Below the pieces are notes generated by a model. The model did no database searches and was not told the DNA's origin. It saw only the letters and a list, made by a program, of their open reading frames with translations. Shown here one piece after another: positions 44,685-53,539 of a stretch of DNA of 64,000 nucleotides. Source of the DNA: Natranaerovirga hydrolytica (GTDB lineage: Bacteria > Bacillota > Clostridia > Lachnospirales > DSM-24629); contig NZ_SMGQ01000012.1 of the NCBI RefSeq assembly GCF_004339095.1, positions 186,001 to 250,000 of the forward strand, in the 5' to 3' direction. A program made the position numbers and the translations under genes. Position 1 is the stretch's first letter. Each line of letters opens with the position of its first letter.

Positions 44685-45799
44685 TGAAAATTTTAAGATA
44701 TAGTATATTTTTGCTCATGCCTTTAATATTAACTTCTTGTTGGGACAAGGTAGAGTTAGAAGAAAGAGATTATGTCATCTCTATAGGCATTGATCTAGAA
44801 GATGATATCTATCACTTCACATATAATTTACCCAATTTACCTGCGGTAACGGGTCAAGGAGAAGGGGAACAGAATTTTACAAAAATCGTAGAAGCCAGTT
44901 CTTTATATGAAGCCAACCGTATATTTGGTTCAAGATCAAGAAAAAAACTGAACTTTGACCATACAAAAGTTTTGATATTAGGCGAAGATTTGTTAAGCAA
45001 TAAAATATATTTTCAAAAAATATTAGATGAATTTGAAAGAAATGCTGACTTTGCAAGAACGGTTATGGTTTTAGCTGTAGAAGACAAGGCAGAGGAAATT
45101 ATAGAGATGGAATTAGACGAAGAAACTGAGATGGGGTTGCATTTAACGGGTCTGTATCAAAATAATAAATACGATGTCTTAAAAACAACAGAAATCACCT
45201 TAGGAGACTTAATCAACAACATTCATGAAAACAAAGGCAATGTAATTGTTCCCAAAGTGGTTATAGAAGAAGATGAGCCAATGATTGATGGCATTGGCAT
45301 TATCATTGATTATGAAATAAAAGATTGGTTAGGCAGAGAAGATGTGGACAAGATCAGCTGGGTAACGGGAGATGGTAAAGGCACTAATGTGACAACCAGC
45401 TTTGTAGAAAATGAAGAGATTACCGTTGAAATAACAAAGATGGAAACAAAGTTGGAATTTGAAGAAAAAAACAATCAAGTTCTCATTAAGGTCAATATCA
45501 TTTGTGACGGAGATGTGACAGCGTATACACTTAACCCGGAACACAGTTTATTTGAAGAAGATAATCTTGAAAAGTTAGAAGAACAAATTAATGGAATTCT
45601 TAAGGCAGAAACAAAAATGTTTATTGAAGAAATTCAAACTGAATATGAAGTGGATGTATTTAATATGCTAGAAAAATTAGCTATTCAAGATAGGAAACTA
45701 TGGATCAAATGGAATGAAAATTGGGATGAGATCTTTAGTCAAGCTGATATTGAAGTAGATGCAGAAATTCAAATCAGAAGAATAGGTGTTGCAAAATAA
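44684..45799 (+). CDS. Spore germination receptor C subunit (Ger(x)C lipoprotein)
   Basis: 371 residues. A signal peptide with lipobox LTSC (Cys19) is followed by WDKVELEERDYVISIGID, the canonical Ger(x)C start. A middle domain with GSRSRKKLNFDHTKVLILGE and a C-terminal domain FIEEIQTEYEVDVF...KWNENWDEIF complete the family layout. It is a lipoprotein on the inner spore membrane. Last gene of the receptor operon, translationally coupled to the B subunit. Confidence 0.95.
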   Translation: MKILRYSIFLLMPLILTSCWDKVELEERDYVISIGIDLEDDIYHFTYNLPNLPAVTGQGEGEQNFTKIVEASSLYEANRIFGSRSRKKLNFDHTKVLILGEDLLSNKIYFQKILDEFERNADFARTVMVLAVEDKAEEIIEMELDEETEMGLHLTGLYQNNKYDVLKTTEITLGDLINNIHENKGNVIVPKVVIEEDEPMIDGIGIIIDYEIKDWLGREDVDKISWVTGDGKGTNVTTSFVENEEITVEITKMETKLEFEEKNNQVLIKVNIICDGDVTAYTLNPEHSLFEEDNLEKLEEQINGILKAETKMFIEEIQTEYEVDVFNMLEKLAIQDRKLWIKWNENWDEIFSQADIEVDAEIQIRRIGVAK

Positions 45800-45805
45800 A
45801 AAAAT

Positions 45806-45835
45806 GTATAAGACCTACCAAGTTTGGAAACAATT
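45806..45835 (+). promoter_or_regulatory. Sigma-F (forespore) promoter of spoIIR
   Basis: GTATA (45806-45810), 15 bases, GGAAACAATT (45826-45835). This matches the published sigma-F consensus GywTA-N15-GGnrAnAnTw at every specified position and lies 41 bases upstream of the spoIIR start. Confidence 0.82.
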
Positions 45836-45875
45836 TAATTATAATCAAATTATTTCAAATTAGGGGGAAAAAATA

Positions 45876-46556
45876 ATGAAAATGAATAGAAAAAAAATAA
45901 TAAAAGAATTATCTATAGTAATGGTGGCAATAGCAATAGGTTTTGTGACGTTGATTGTTATTCATGAAGCCAAAGAAAGTTCAGCCCAAAAAGCCCAAGA
46001 AGCAATAGCATCAGAGTTAATCAGATTCCACGTCTTGGCCAATAGTGACTCAGCAGAAGACCAAGAATTAAAAAATAAAGTAAGAGATGCCGTACTAGAG
46101 GAAATGGATGAAATGTTAGCCACATCTGAAAGTATAGAAGAAACAAGAGCAATCGTTACAGAGAAAAAAAACTATATACAAAGCATAGCAAAAGACATTA
46201 TTACTGAAAATCATAAGGATTATACTGTAGAAGTTACATTAGAAAAAGAAAATTTTCCCACCAAGGTATATGGCGATATGGTTTTCCCAACAGGCGAGTA
46301 TGAAGCTTTACGCATACTCATTGGTGAAGCAAAAGGAAAAAACTGGTGGTGTGTTATGTTTCCACCTCTCTGTTTTGTAGATGTAACCCATAATGTGGTA
46401 CAAGAAGACAATACAATACCCAATGAAAACCTAACAATGGCAGAAGAAAAAGAAATGCCAGTAAAAGTTAAGTTTAGATTGTTTGATTTATTAGGTCAAT
46501 CCAATGAAAGACATAGCGAAAAAAGAACAGGTGCATTTGCATATATTTTTAGATAA
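45876..46556 (+). CDS. spoIIR: Stage II sporulation protein R
   Basis: 226 residues. A signal or membrane segment (about 8-30) leads to IRFHVLANSDSAEDQELKNKV, the SpoIIR signature. EENFPTKVYGDMVFPTGEYEALRI-like blocks (quoted as NFPTKVYGDMVFPTGEYEAL) and KNWWCVMFPPLCFVD follow. SpoIIR is secreted from the forespore and triggers SpoIIGA to process pro-sigma-E in the mother cell. AGGGGGAAAAAAT precedes the ATG. The sigma-F promoter is exactly what this role demands. Confidence 0.96.
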   Translation: MKMNRKKIIKELSIVMVAIAIGFVTLIVIHEAKESSAQKAQEAIASELIRFHVLANSDSAEDQELKNKVRDAVLEEMDEMLATSESIEETRAIVTEKKNYIQSIAKDIITENHKDYTVEVTLEKENFPTKVYGDMVFPTGEYEALRILIGEAKGKNWWCVMFPPLCFVDVTHNVVQEDNTIPNENLTMAEEKEMPVKVKFRLFDLLGQSNERHSEKRTGAFAYIFR

Positions 46557-46572
46557 AAACGAGTAATAACCC

Positions 46573-46610
46573 AAAAATAGATAAGGGAAGGAAGACCCCT
46601 ATCTATTTTT
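46573..46610. terminator. Bidirectional terminator between spoIIR and a minus-strand gene
   Basis: AAAAATAGATAAGGG pairs with CCCTATCTATTTTT with one slipped pair; A- and T-runs on both sides. Confidence 0.88.
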
Positions 46611-46651
46611 GTATTAAAGCAATTTGATTACATAGTATATAAAGCGCATCA

Positions 46652-47362
46652 TCATTCAACATAATGTGGATTAAATGCTTTAGATAAATTAATTTTTTGT
46701 TCTATACGTTTGTAAGCATCAAAATAATCTAAGTATCTTTCTATCAATCCACAATATTCTAAGTGTCTGGATAACATAGAAGTTGCACCAGAGAAATTAT
46801 AATCATTTCCCATCCCATTTTGTTCAGTAGAATTAACAGAGTCAAATAAGCTTTTCGCTTCACGATAATGTCTTTTTACCATAACATGATCATAAAAAAG
46901 ACAAGTGTCTCCTAGCAATTCTTTGTAATAAGGAATATAAAGGGTTTTACAATAGTGTGCCACTTCATCATTTTTAAATTTTCGCTTACTTAAAATGTCT
47001 AGATGTTCCAATTGATTATAATAATTGATTTTAGCCAGATGATAACTATAGGTTTTATCCTGATTTAAGTAATGATACATACAACTCATATTAATAAAAG
47101 TAAAACACCAATAAGGTTCCATACAACTATAAGACAAGTCTTGTCCATTTCTTGACCGATTTTCGAATTTTAAAAAACTTTGTTCCAAAGAGCCCAACAT
47201 TTCAAAAACAGTTCCTAACAGTTTATAATCTTTTGTATCCATAAGTGGGTCTGTAATAGACTGCACTAGTTTTGAAAAATGTATTATTTCACTGTTATCT
47301 TTACATTGAGTAGTGTTAAAATGATTATTAATATACTGATAAAAAAACATATTAAAGTCCAT
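46652..47362 (-). CDS. Hypothetical protein, Cys/His/Tyr-rich
   Basis: 236 residues, no recognised domain. It looks all-helical and cytoplasmic, with scattered Cys and His residues (SCMEPYWC, NMSCMYHYLNQ, EVAHYCKTLYIPYYKE, HLEYCGLIERY). AAGGTGGTGAATT on the minus strand fixes the ATG. Its upstream side (47363-47890) is repeat-rich and holds a gene fragment, so it may belong to a variable segment between spoIIR and ddl. No operon partners. Confidence 0.6.
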   Translation of the reverse strand: MDFNMFFYQYINNHFNTTQCKDNSEIIHFSKLVQSITDPLMDTKDYKLLGTVFEMLGSLEQSFLKFENRSRNGQDLSYSCMEPYWCFTFINMSCMYHYLNQDKTYSYHLAKINYYNQLEHLDILSKRKFKNDEVAHYCKTLYIPYYKELLGDTCLFYDHVMVKRHYREAKSLFDSVNSTEQNGMGNDYNFSGATSMLSRHLEYCGLIERYLDYFDAYKRIEQKINLSKAFNPHYVE

Positions 47363-47571
47363 AATTCACCACCTTCAAATAGTCTGTTGCAAGGTTAATA
47401 TGAAAGTATAGATTTTTCAATCCAGTAAGGTCATTAATAGGTGTATTGGTTACATTAACATTATAAAAATAATAGCATAAGCGACTTGGAAAATCAATAA
47501 ATTCAGTAAATAGGAGTGATTTAGATATAAAAATTAAAAGTATTGACATCATTTAGTTGAAGTTGTAAGCT
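47363..47571. other. Repeat-scarred intergenic region
   Basis: At 47391-47412 the plus strand reads GGTTAATATGAAAGT, the reverse of a repeat tail end joined to the CCTTGCAACA head start seen at 1407. So this is a remnant of two joined units. No other feature seen. Confidence 0.5.
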
Positions 47572-47703
47572 ATGAATAAAGTAAAAGAGCTTATATCAAT
47601 TCATGGTATGATTTGTATTGAAGAGGATACTCAGAATATGATAAAAACATCATTTGTTGATTTGCTGTGTAGGTACTCGTTTGAGCAAAATGAGACAGGT
47701 TAA
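47572..47703 (+). pseudogene. Possible gene remnant cut off by a repeat
   Basis: A 43-codon frame (MNKVKELISIHGMICIEEDT...FVDLLCRYSFEQNETG) ends in the TAA that is the border of the repeat copy at 47697. Its composition is protein-like and it stops exactly at the repeat, so it may be the 5' end of a gene truncated by insertion. No clear ribosome site. Confidence 0.35.
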
Positions 47704-47808
47704 TATGAAAGTGTCATCTGCAAACTTGCTCGCAAGGATTTGGAGATGACACTTTCATTGAAACTTGTGTCTCTTGCGTCAGCAAGAGGCATAAGTTGAG
47801 TTAATATA
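47697..47808 (-). repeat. Modular palindromic repeat, complete unit, reverse orientation
   Basis: On the minus strand it has the CTCTTGC/GCAAGAG head within AACTTATG...CACAAGTT, then the tail TGAAAGTGTCATCTCC, CAAATCCTTGCGAGCAAG and GATGACACTTTCATATTAACCTG. The two tail arms show matching base changes that keep pairing (TGTCATCT with AGATGACA). TTAA is present at both borders. Confidence 0.88.
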
Positions 47809-47887
47809 TTTAGTGAAGAAGTTAGGGCATCCAATAACCTTATAGTTGTGAACCCTACGTAGAATAAGATAGAAGGAGTCATTTAAA

Positions 47888-48487
47888 GTGATAGAAAAGA
47901 TTAAGAAAAGTATGGGGTATTTAATTGTAGTATTTATTGTAATGTATTTGTTCATTGCGTTGATGAATAAACAAATATATTTTTTGAATGAAAGTATACC
48001 TATTTTTAATATTCTCTATTCAGAAGAAATTAAAGACGAGTATATCTCTAATGCAGAAATTGTTTTATATAATAATAAAAATACTTTTGGAATGCTTATT
48101 TTTAAGACCAATGCTCGTGGTAAGTTATTCAGTCCCTTATCAAAGTTTAATACAAATCAACATATTTTTTATAATAAAGAAGATGAGAAAGTTCTATCCA
48201 AACGGTCTGAATATGAACATTACGTTGTTAACGAAAATATCATTATAAAAACATCATATAGTTATCTTGTTGAAAATGAGGATAATCCATTAAAGCCAAT
48301 TGGTAAAACCATATATGTTTATTCAGGAATTTTATCCCAAGATAATCAGTTAATGAATGACCAGGGTCTAGAGATACCAGTAGATTTTTCTAAAGAGATA
48401 AATGATAAAAAGTATGTGTTTTTTCTTGTAACGGAAGAGCCAATACAGTTATCTCATTTATTATCCTCTTTCGTGATTGAATATTAA
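47888..48487 (+). CDS. Membrane-anchored hypothetical protein
   Basis: 199 residues. A single N-terminal membrane helix (about 9-28) is followed by an extracytoplasmic domain of about 160 residues that looks beta-rich (EIVLYNNKNTFGMLIFKTNA, NENIIIKTSYSYLVE). No family is recognised. The GTG start at 47888 has GAAGGAG upstream. It lies just downstream of a repeat copy. Confidence 0.6.
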   Translation: MIEKIKKSMGYLIVVFIVMYLFIALMNKQIYFLNESIPIFNILYSEEIKDEYISNAEIVLYNNKNTFGMLIFKTNARGKLFSPLSKFNTNQHIFYNKEDEKVLSKRSEYEHYVVNENIIIKTSYSYLVENEDNPLKPIGKTIYVYSGILSQDNQLMNDQGLEIPVDFSKEINDKKYVFFLVTEEPIQLSHLLSSFVIEY

Positions 48488-48653
48488 TAGAAATAGCAAA
48501 ATACAAGGACTAAAAAACTAATACATATTTAATACCATTCATCTATTGAATAATTAAACCATTAGGTATAAAATAATAAGAGTGAAAAAGTATATTCAAA
48601 TAGAACATTAACATATATATAACATAGATTATAAAAATGAAGGAATGAAATAT

Positions 48654-49718
48654 ATGAAAAAAATAAACCTAGTGGTACTGTTCGGTGGACAATCCACAGA
48701 GCACGAAGTATCTTGTGTATCGGTGACAACTATTTTAGAGCATATAGATATAGAAAAATATAACATTATTCCTGTGGGAATAACCAAAGAAGGACAATGG
48801 TTATTATATGAAGGAACGGATTATCGTGAGATAGAAGAAGGAAAATGGTTGAAAAAAACAAAACCAGCAATACTATCACCTGATGCAAAAGATAAAGCAT
48901 TAATTATAATGACAAAAAATGGGTATAACAAACAAGAAGTAGATGTTGTTTTTCCAGTTTTACATGGATTGTATGGAGAAGATGGAACGGTACAAGGTCT
49001 ATTAGAGCTGGCAAAAATACCTTATGTAGGTTGTAACGTTGTTGCATCAAGCATTGCTATGGATAAGCATTTTACAAAAATAGTAGTGGACACGTTAGGT
49101 ATTAACCAAGCCAAACACATAACCATTTATCAAAGAGATGTAGAAAATATCACACCTCTATTAGAGAAAATCCAAAGTCATATAGATTATCCAATGTTTA
49201 TCAAACCATCTAATGCAGGGTCTTCAGTAGGTGTATCCAAAGCAACCAATCAAGATGAACTCATTGATGGGATATTTGAAGCATTAAAGTATGATAAAAA
49301 AGTTATTATAGAAGAACAAATTATTGGTCGAGAAATAGAGTGTGCTGTTTTAGGTGGAGACGATCCAAAAGCATCTGGTGTCGGTGAAATTATTGCAGCA
49401 GCAGAATTTTATGATTATGATGCAAAATACAATAATGAGGAATCCGAGACCATTATTAATCCTGATTTACCAAAAGAAGTTATGGATACTATAAAAAAAT
49501 ATTCTTTAGAAATCTTTAAAGCCATAGATGGTTATGGATTATCTAGGGTGGATTTTTTTGTAGAAAAAGAATCCAATAAAATTATATTTAATGAAATCAA
49601 TACACTTCCAGGGTTCACTGAAATCAGTATGTATCCAATGTTATGGGAAGGCAAAGGAATGTCTAAAAAAGATTTAGTGGAACGCATTATACAGTTAGGT
49701 ATTAGGCGCTATAATTAG
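48654..49718 (+). CDS. ddl: D-alanine-D-alanine ligase
   Basis: About 354 residues. VVLFGGQSTEHEVSCVSV is the N-terminal signature, PVLHGLYGEDGTVQGLLE the substrate loop, and FIKPSNAGSSVGVSKA the ATP-grasp loop. FFVEKESNKIIFNEINTLPGFTEISMYP carries the metal-binding Glu/Asn (quoted as FNEINTLPGFTEISMYP). It makes D-Ala-D-Ala for peptidoglycan. Start ATG 48654 has AAGGA at better spacing than the ATG at 48645. Glutamate racemase follows 18 bases later, another D-amino acid enzyme. Confidence 0.95.
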   Translation: MKKINLVVLFGGQSTEHEVSCVSVTTILEHIDIEKYNIIPVGITKEGQWLLYEGTDYREIEEGKWLKKTKPAILSPDAKDKALIIMTKNGYNKQEVDVVFPVLHGLYGEDGTVQGLLELAKIPYVGCNVVASSIAMDKHFTKIVVDTLGINQAKHITIYQRDVENITPLLEKIQSHIDYPMFIKPSNAGSSVGVSKATNQDELIDGIFEALKYDKKVIIEEQIIGREIECAVLGGDDPKASGVGEIIAAAEFYDYDAKYNNEESETIINPDLPKEVMDTIKKYSLEIFKAIDGYGLSRVDFFVEKESNKIIFNEINTLPGFTEISMYPMLWEGKGMSKKDLVERIIQLGIRRYN

Positions 49719-49736
49719 AGGGGGTTAGGACAAAAA

Positions 49737-50546
49737 ATGGATACCAGACCGATTGGTGTATTTGATTCAGGTGTAGGTGGACTGACTGTTGCAAAAGAAA
49801 TTATGTCCTTACTGCCCAATGAAAAAGTCATTTATTTTGGAGACACAGCAAGAGTACCTTATGGTAACAAATCTCAACATACAATTATAAAATTCTCGCA
49901 ACAAATTGTACGGTTTTTAATAGAAAAAGACGTAAAAGCTATAGTCATTGCATGTAACACAGCCAATGCCTATGCACTAGAAGCGATGCAAGAAATTTTT
50001 AATATACCGATTATTGGCGTGGCACAACCAGGGGCTCAAATGGCAATACAAGCAACAAAAAACAATAAGATTGGTATTATTGGAACAGAAGGAACCATAC
50101 AAAGTAAAATCTATTCAAAACTTATTCAATCAATGAATACAGATGCACACGTCTATGGTAAAGCCTGTCCTCTTTTTGTACCGTTAGTAGAGGAAGGCTT
50201 ATTAAATGATAGCGTTACATATGAAATTGCCAATCGATATCTAAGAACATTAAAAGAAAAGCAAGTGGATACCATTGTACTAGGGTGTACCCACTACCCA
50301 TTAATCAAAACCCTTTTACAAGAAATAATGGGAGAGTCTGTGAATTTAGTAGACCCAGCATTTGAAACAGCTAAGAATCTAAAAGCGTTGTTAATCAATC
50401 AAAATCGTATCAATGAAAATAATAACGATAAATACAATCATTATTTTTATGTAAGTGACCGTGCAGAAAAATTTGAGCATCTAGCAAAGATAATATTAAA
50501 TCACCCGATGATGCCTGTTGAACAAATCAATATAGAAGATTATTAA
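49737..50546 (+). CDS. murI: Glutamate racemase
   Basis: 269 residues. PIGVFDSGVGGLTVAKEI begins the family. The two catalytic Cys are in VIACNTANAYAL and LGCTHYPL. It makes D-glutamate for the peptidoglycan stem peptide. It lies directly downstream of ddl and 12 bases before a DUF1934 gene, so these form a wall-precursor operon. Confidence 0.96.
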   Translation: MDTRPIGVFDSGVGGLTVAKEIMSLLPNEKVIYFGDTARVPYGNKSQHTIIKFSQQIVRFLIEKDVKAIVIACNTANAYALEAMQEIFNIPIIGVAQPGAQMAIQATKNNKIGIIGTEGTIQSKIYSKLIQSMNTDAHVYGKACPLFVPLVEEGLLNDSVTYEIANRYLRTLKEKQVDTIVLGCTHYPLIKTLLQEIMGESVNLVDPAFETAKNLKALLINQNRINENNNDKYNHYFYVSDRAEKFEHLAKIILNHPMMPVEQINIEDY

Positions 50547-50558
50547 ATGAGGTGTATT

Positions 50559-50999
50559 ATGACAAAAGAAGTATTACTATCTATAAAAGGGCTACAAACA
50601 GATTTTGTATCAAAAGATTCCTTGGAAATGATAACCACAGGAACCTATTATCATAAAAATGACAAAGAGTATATCAATTATATAGATAATGATTTGAATA
50701 AAGAAAAAGAAACCAAAACCACTATAAAGATATCGGAAGATAAAGTAGACTTGATTCGCTTTGGTGGCGTAACAACTCATATGATTTTTGAAGTAGGTAA
50801 GAATCATATGACCCATTACAATACACCTTTAGGTGCGCTTTTAATTGGCATTAAAACAAAAGATATACAAGTTTCAAAAGCAGATACGCATCTCAGTTTA
50901 AAAATAAAATATACCATAGATATTAATAACAACTTTATCAGTGAGAATACTTTTGAATTACATGCACAAAACCAACAAGATTCAAAAGTAAAATTATAA
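50559..50999 (+). CDS. DUF1934 (calycin-like) protein
   Basis: 146 residues. EVLLSIKGLQTD followed by TGTYYHKNDKEYINYID and LIRFGGVTTHMIFEVGKNHMTHY match DUF1934, a beta-barrel of the lipocalin/calycin type. GAGGTG between the ATG at 50547 and the ATG at 50559 makes the latter the real start. DUF1934 is frequent beside wall and arginyl-tRNA synthetase genes in Firmicutes; its function is unknown. Confidence 0.85.
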   Translation: MTKEVLLSIKGLQTDFVSKDSLEMITTGTYYHKNDKEYINYIDNDLNKEKETKTTIKISEDKVDLIRFGGVTTHMIFEVGKNHMTHYNTPLGALLIGIKTKDIQVSKADTHLSLKIKYTIDINNNFISENTFELHAQNQQDSKVKL

Positions 51000-51018
51000 A
51001 AAGTCAAAGGACAAGGCA

Positions 51019-51498
51019 ATGAAAAGAGTTAATAAAATACTAAACAATCATAGTTATAATCTTTATATGGACAAAATTAATAAAGCCGAAACCCATAGGA
51101 TTTTTTGCTTACATAATTTAGAACATTTATTAGATGTGGCAAGAATAGCATATATACTTACTTTAGAGCGTGATGTTCCATTAGACAAGGAGATTATATA
51201 TGCCAGTGCTTTACTACATGATATTGGGAGATGGCAACAGTACTTAGATGAATCAGACCATGCTTTAGTCAGTGCAGAGTTAGCCATAGACATTCTAAAA
51301 GCATGTGATTTTAATCAGCAAGAGATTCAATTAATTATTCAAGCCATTAAAAAACATAGAGAAGGCAATGATTTAAGTACGGACTTAGATTTTATACTGT
51401 ATGAAGCAGATAAACAATCAAGATTATGTATAAATTGTAAAAGCAGTCATCAATGTATGAAAAAAGAGGATATAAAAAATCAAAGCATAGAATACTAA
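51019..51498 (+). CDS. HD-domain phosphohydrolase
   Basis: 159 residues. HNLEHLLDVARIAYI and ALLHDIGRWQQYLDESDHALVSA carry the HD metal motif (His, HD and distal Asp). The C-terminal CINCKSSHQCMK is a small Cys cluster. HD proteins of this type are often encoded within clostridial folate operons, and this one ends 60 bases before pabA, so a role in dephosphorylating a folate precursor such as dihydroneopterin triphosphate is possible but unproven. Confidence 0.82.
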   Translation: MKRVNKILNNHSYNLYMDKINKAETHRIFCLHNLEHLLDVARIAYILTLERDVPLDKEIIYASALLHDIGRWQQYLDESDHALVSAELAIDILKACDFNQQEIQLIIQAIKKHREGNDLSTDLDFILYEADKQSRLCINCKSSHQCMKKEDIKNQSIEY

Positions 51499-51511
51499 AG
51501 AAAAGAAATAG

Positions 51512-51560
51512 AAAGGCGGTGAAGCTCTACAATTGATTAATCTGTAGAGCATAGTCTTTG
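51512..51560 (+). promoter_or_regulatory. Hairpin between the ribosome site and the pabA start
   Basis: AAGGCGGTGAA (51513-51523) is a good ribosome site but lies about 37 bases before the TTG start at 51558. The gap is an 8-bp perfect hairpin, GCTCTACA (51524-51531) and TGTAGAGC (51543-51550). Folding would bring the site to about ten bases from the TTG. Confidence 0.5.
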
Positions 51561-52139
51561 ATCGTCATGATAGACAATTATGATTCATTTACCTATAACT
51601 TAAAGCAATATCTAACGGCTTTGCAAGAAGAGGTCTTGGTTTATCGAAACGATGCCATCAGCATTGAAGAAATAGAAGCCATTCACCCAGATCATATTGT
51701 TATTTCTCCTGGTCCTTGTACACCTAATGAAGCAGGTATTTCTTTAGAAGTAATCCATGCTTTCAAAGGAAAGATTCCAATACTTGGCATTTGTCTTGGG
51801 CACCAAACCATTGGACAAGCCTTTGGTGGAAAAGTGATACAAGCCAAAGAACCTGTACATGGCAAAGTCCATAAAATTACCCATAATCATCAAGGCACAT
51901 TCAAAGGATTAAAAAATCCCCTTCAAGTCACACGGTACCATTCCTTATTATTAGAGAGGGAAAGCTTACCAGAATGTTTTGAAATAACAGCTACAACAAT
52001 GGAAGGGGAAATAATGGCAATGGTACACAAAAGCTATCCCATAGAAAGTTATCAATTCCATCCAGAAGCCATTTTAACAGAACAAGGTTTAGAATTACTG
52101 AATAACTTTATTAGGACCTATAGCAAAAAAAGCAGGTGA
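51558..52139 (+). CDS. pabA: Aminodeoxychorismate/anthranilate synthase glutaminase subunit
   Basis: 193 residues. Class I glutamine amidotransferase with nucleophile Cys in GICLGHQTIGQAFGG and the His/Glu pair in FHPEAIL. The N-terminus MIVMIDNYDSFTYNL is the family standard, which supports the TTG at 51558 over the inner ATG at 51567. Position beside pabB and pabC makes aminodeoxychorismate synthase (p-aminobenzoate for folate) its main role; a shared use for tryptophan synthesis is possible. Confidence 0.93.
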   Translation: MIVMIDNYDSFTYNLKQYLTALQEEVLVYRNDAISIEEIEAIHPDHIVISPGPCTPNEAGISLEVIHAFKGKIPILGICLGHQTIGQAFGGKVIQAKEPVHGKVHKITHNHQGTFKGLKNPLQVTRYHSLLLERESLPECFEITATTMEGEIMAMVHKSYPIESYQFHPEAILTEQGLELLNNFIRTYSKKSR

Positions 52140-52143
52140 CGTT

Positions 52144-53514
52144 ATGTATATAAAAGAAGTGCATACAACATTAAATATCATAGAGCTATATAGTTTATTT
52201 CAAGATAAATTATATAGCTTTATCTTAGATAGTAGCTTAAATGATAATAAATTAGGACAATACTCATTTATAGGATTTGATCCTCATTTAATTATTAAAA
52301 GTAAAAAAGACAAAATAACCCTGATTCAAAATGAAAAAGAAAGAATCTATTATGGTGACCCGTTTGAAAAGTTAAGAGAACTCTTAAATCAATACCAAGA
52401 AGAGTATAAAACGGATTTACCATTTATAGGTGGTTTTGTAGGGTACTTATCTTATGACTTATGTCATTATATAGAAAAATTACCTCAAACAGCCATAGAC
52501 GATGTCAATATACCCGATATGTTCTTTGGGTTATACGATGGTATCATTATTATAGACCATGTTAATGAAAAAAAATATATTGCCGCATTAGGTATAAAAG
52601 ATGATGAAAAAGTCATTATAAAAGCCATAGAAGACCATATTAAAAATAAAGAATTAGCAGAAAAAAGTATCAGTCAAAAACCATCAAAAAGTGAAATTAA
52701 TCTAAAATCTAATATAGAAAAAGAAGCATACATTAAAAAAGTAAAAAAGGTAAAAGATTATATTAAAGCAGGAGATATTTATCAAGCTAATTTAACCCAA
52801 AGATTTGAATGCACATTACCTAAATCACCCTATGAACTGTACAAAGACTTAAGAAGCATTAACCCATCTCCTTTTAGTAGTTTTATAGACTTTGGAGAAG
52901 GTTATATTGTTTCTAGCTCTCCAGAACGCTTTATACAAATTAAAGGCAATTATATAGAAACCCGACCTATAAAAGGAACAAGACCAAGAGGCAACAATCA
53001 AGAAGAAGATATCAAGAATAAAGAAGAATTAATTAACAGCGAAAAAGACAAAGCAGAGCTTTTAATGATTGTGGATTTAGAAAGAAATGATATTGGTAAG
53101 ATTGCAAAAACAGGTACAGTTAAAGTGCCTGATTTGTTCCATTTAGAAACCTATGCAACGGTACATCATTTGGTATCTACAGTAGTTGGCGAAATCAAAG
53201 AAGAATATGATATAATAGATTGTATTAAAGCAACATTCCCAGGCGGCTCCATAACAGGTGCGCCTAAGATAAGAGCAATGGAAATCATAGATGAATTAGA
53301 ACCCACTCAAAGAAACGTATACACCGGTTCCATTGGATACATTGGATTAAACGGTGATGTTGATCTAAACATTGTTATAAGAACCATTGTGTGTAAAGAC
53401 AACAAAGCCTATTTACAAGTCGGTGGTGCTATTGTTTGGGATTCAGACGAAGATTTAGAATACGAGGAAACCCTTCATAAAGCAAAAGCGATGATTAAAG
53501 CATTGGAAATGTAG
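52144..53514 (+). CDS. pabB: Aminodeoxychorismate synthase component I
   Basis: 456 residues. The chorismate-binding domain is complete: [73 protein letters not shown] and [23 protein letters not shown] in blocks. PIKGT (not PIAGT) is the pattern of PabB-type enzymes. With PabA it converts chorismate and glutamine to aminodeoxychorismate. Four bases separate it from pabA. Confidence 0.94.
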   Translation: MYIKEVHTTLNIIELYSLFQDKLYSFILDSSLNDNKLGQYSFIGFDPHLIIKSKKDKITLIQNEKERIYYGDPFEKLRELLNQYQEEYKTDLPFIGGFVGYLSYDLCHYIEKLPQTAIDDVNIPDMFFGLYDGIIIIDHVNEKKYIAALGIKDDEKVIIKAIEDHIKNKELAEKSISQKPSKSEINLKSNIEKEAYIKKVKKVKDYIKAGDIYQANLTQRFECTLPKSPYELYKDLRSINPSPFSSFIDFGEGYIVSSSPERFIQIKGNYIETRPIKGTRPRGNNQEEDIKNKEELINSEKDKAELLMIVDLERNDIGKIAKTGTVKVPDLFHLETYATVHHLVSTVVGEIKEEYDIIDCIKATFPGGSITGAPKIRAMEIIDELEPTQRNVYTGSIGYIGLNGDVDLNIVIRTIVCKDNKAYLQVGGAIVWDSDEDLEYEETLHKAKAMIKALEM

Positions 53515-53539
53515 ACTATAATAAGGTAAGGTGTATAAG

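Noticed and set aside
47352-47552. 66-codon minus-strand ORF before the hypothetical gene at 46652
   Set aside because: No ribosome site, overlaps the better-supported gene, and partly translates a repeat remnant.
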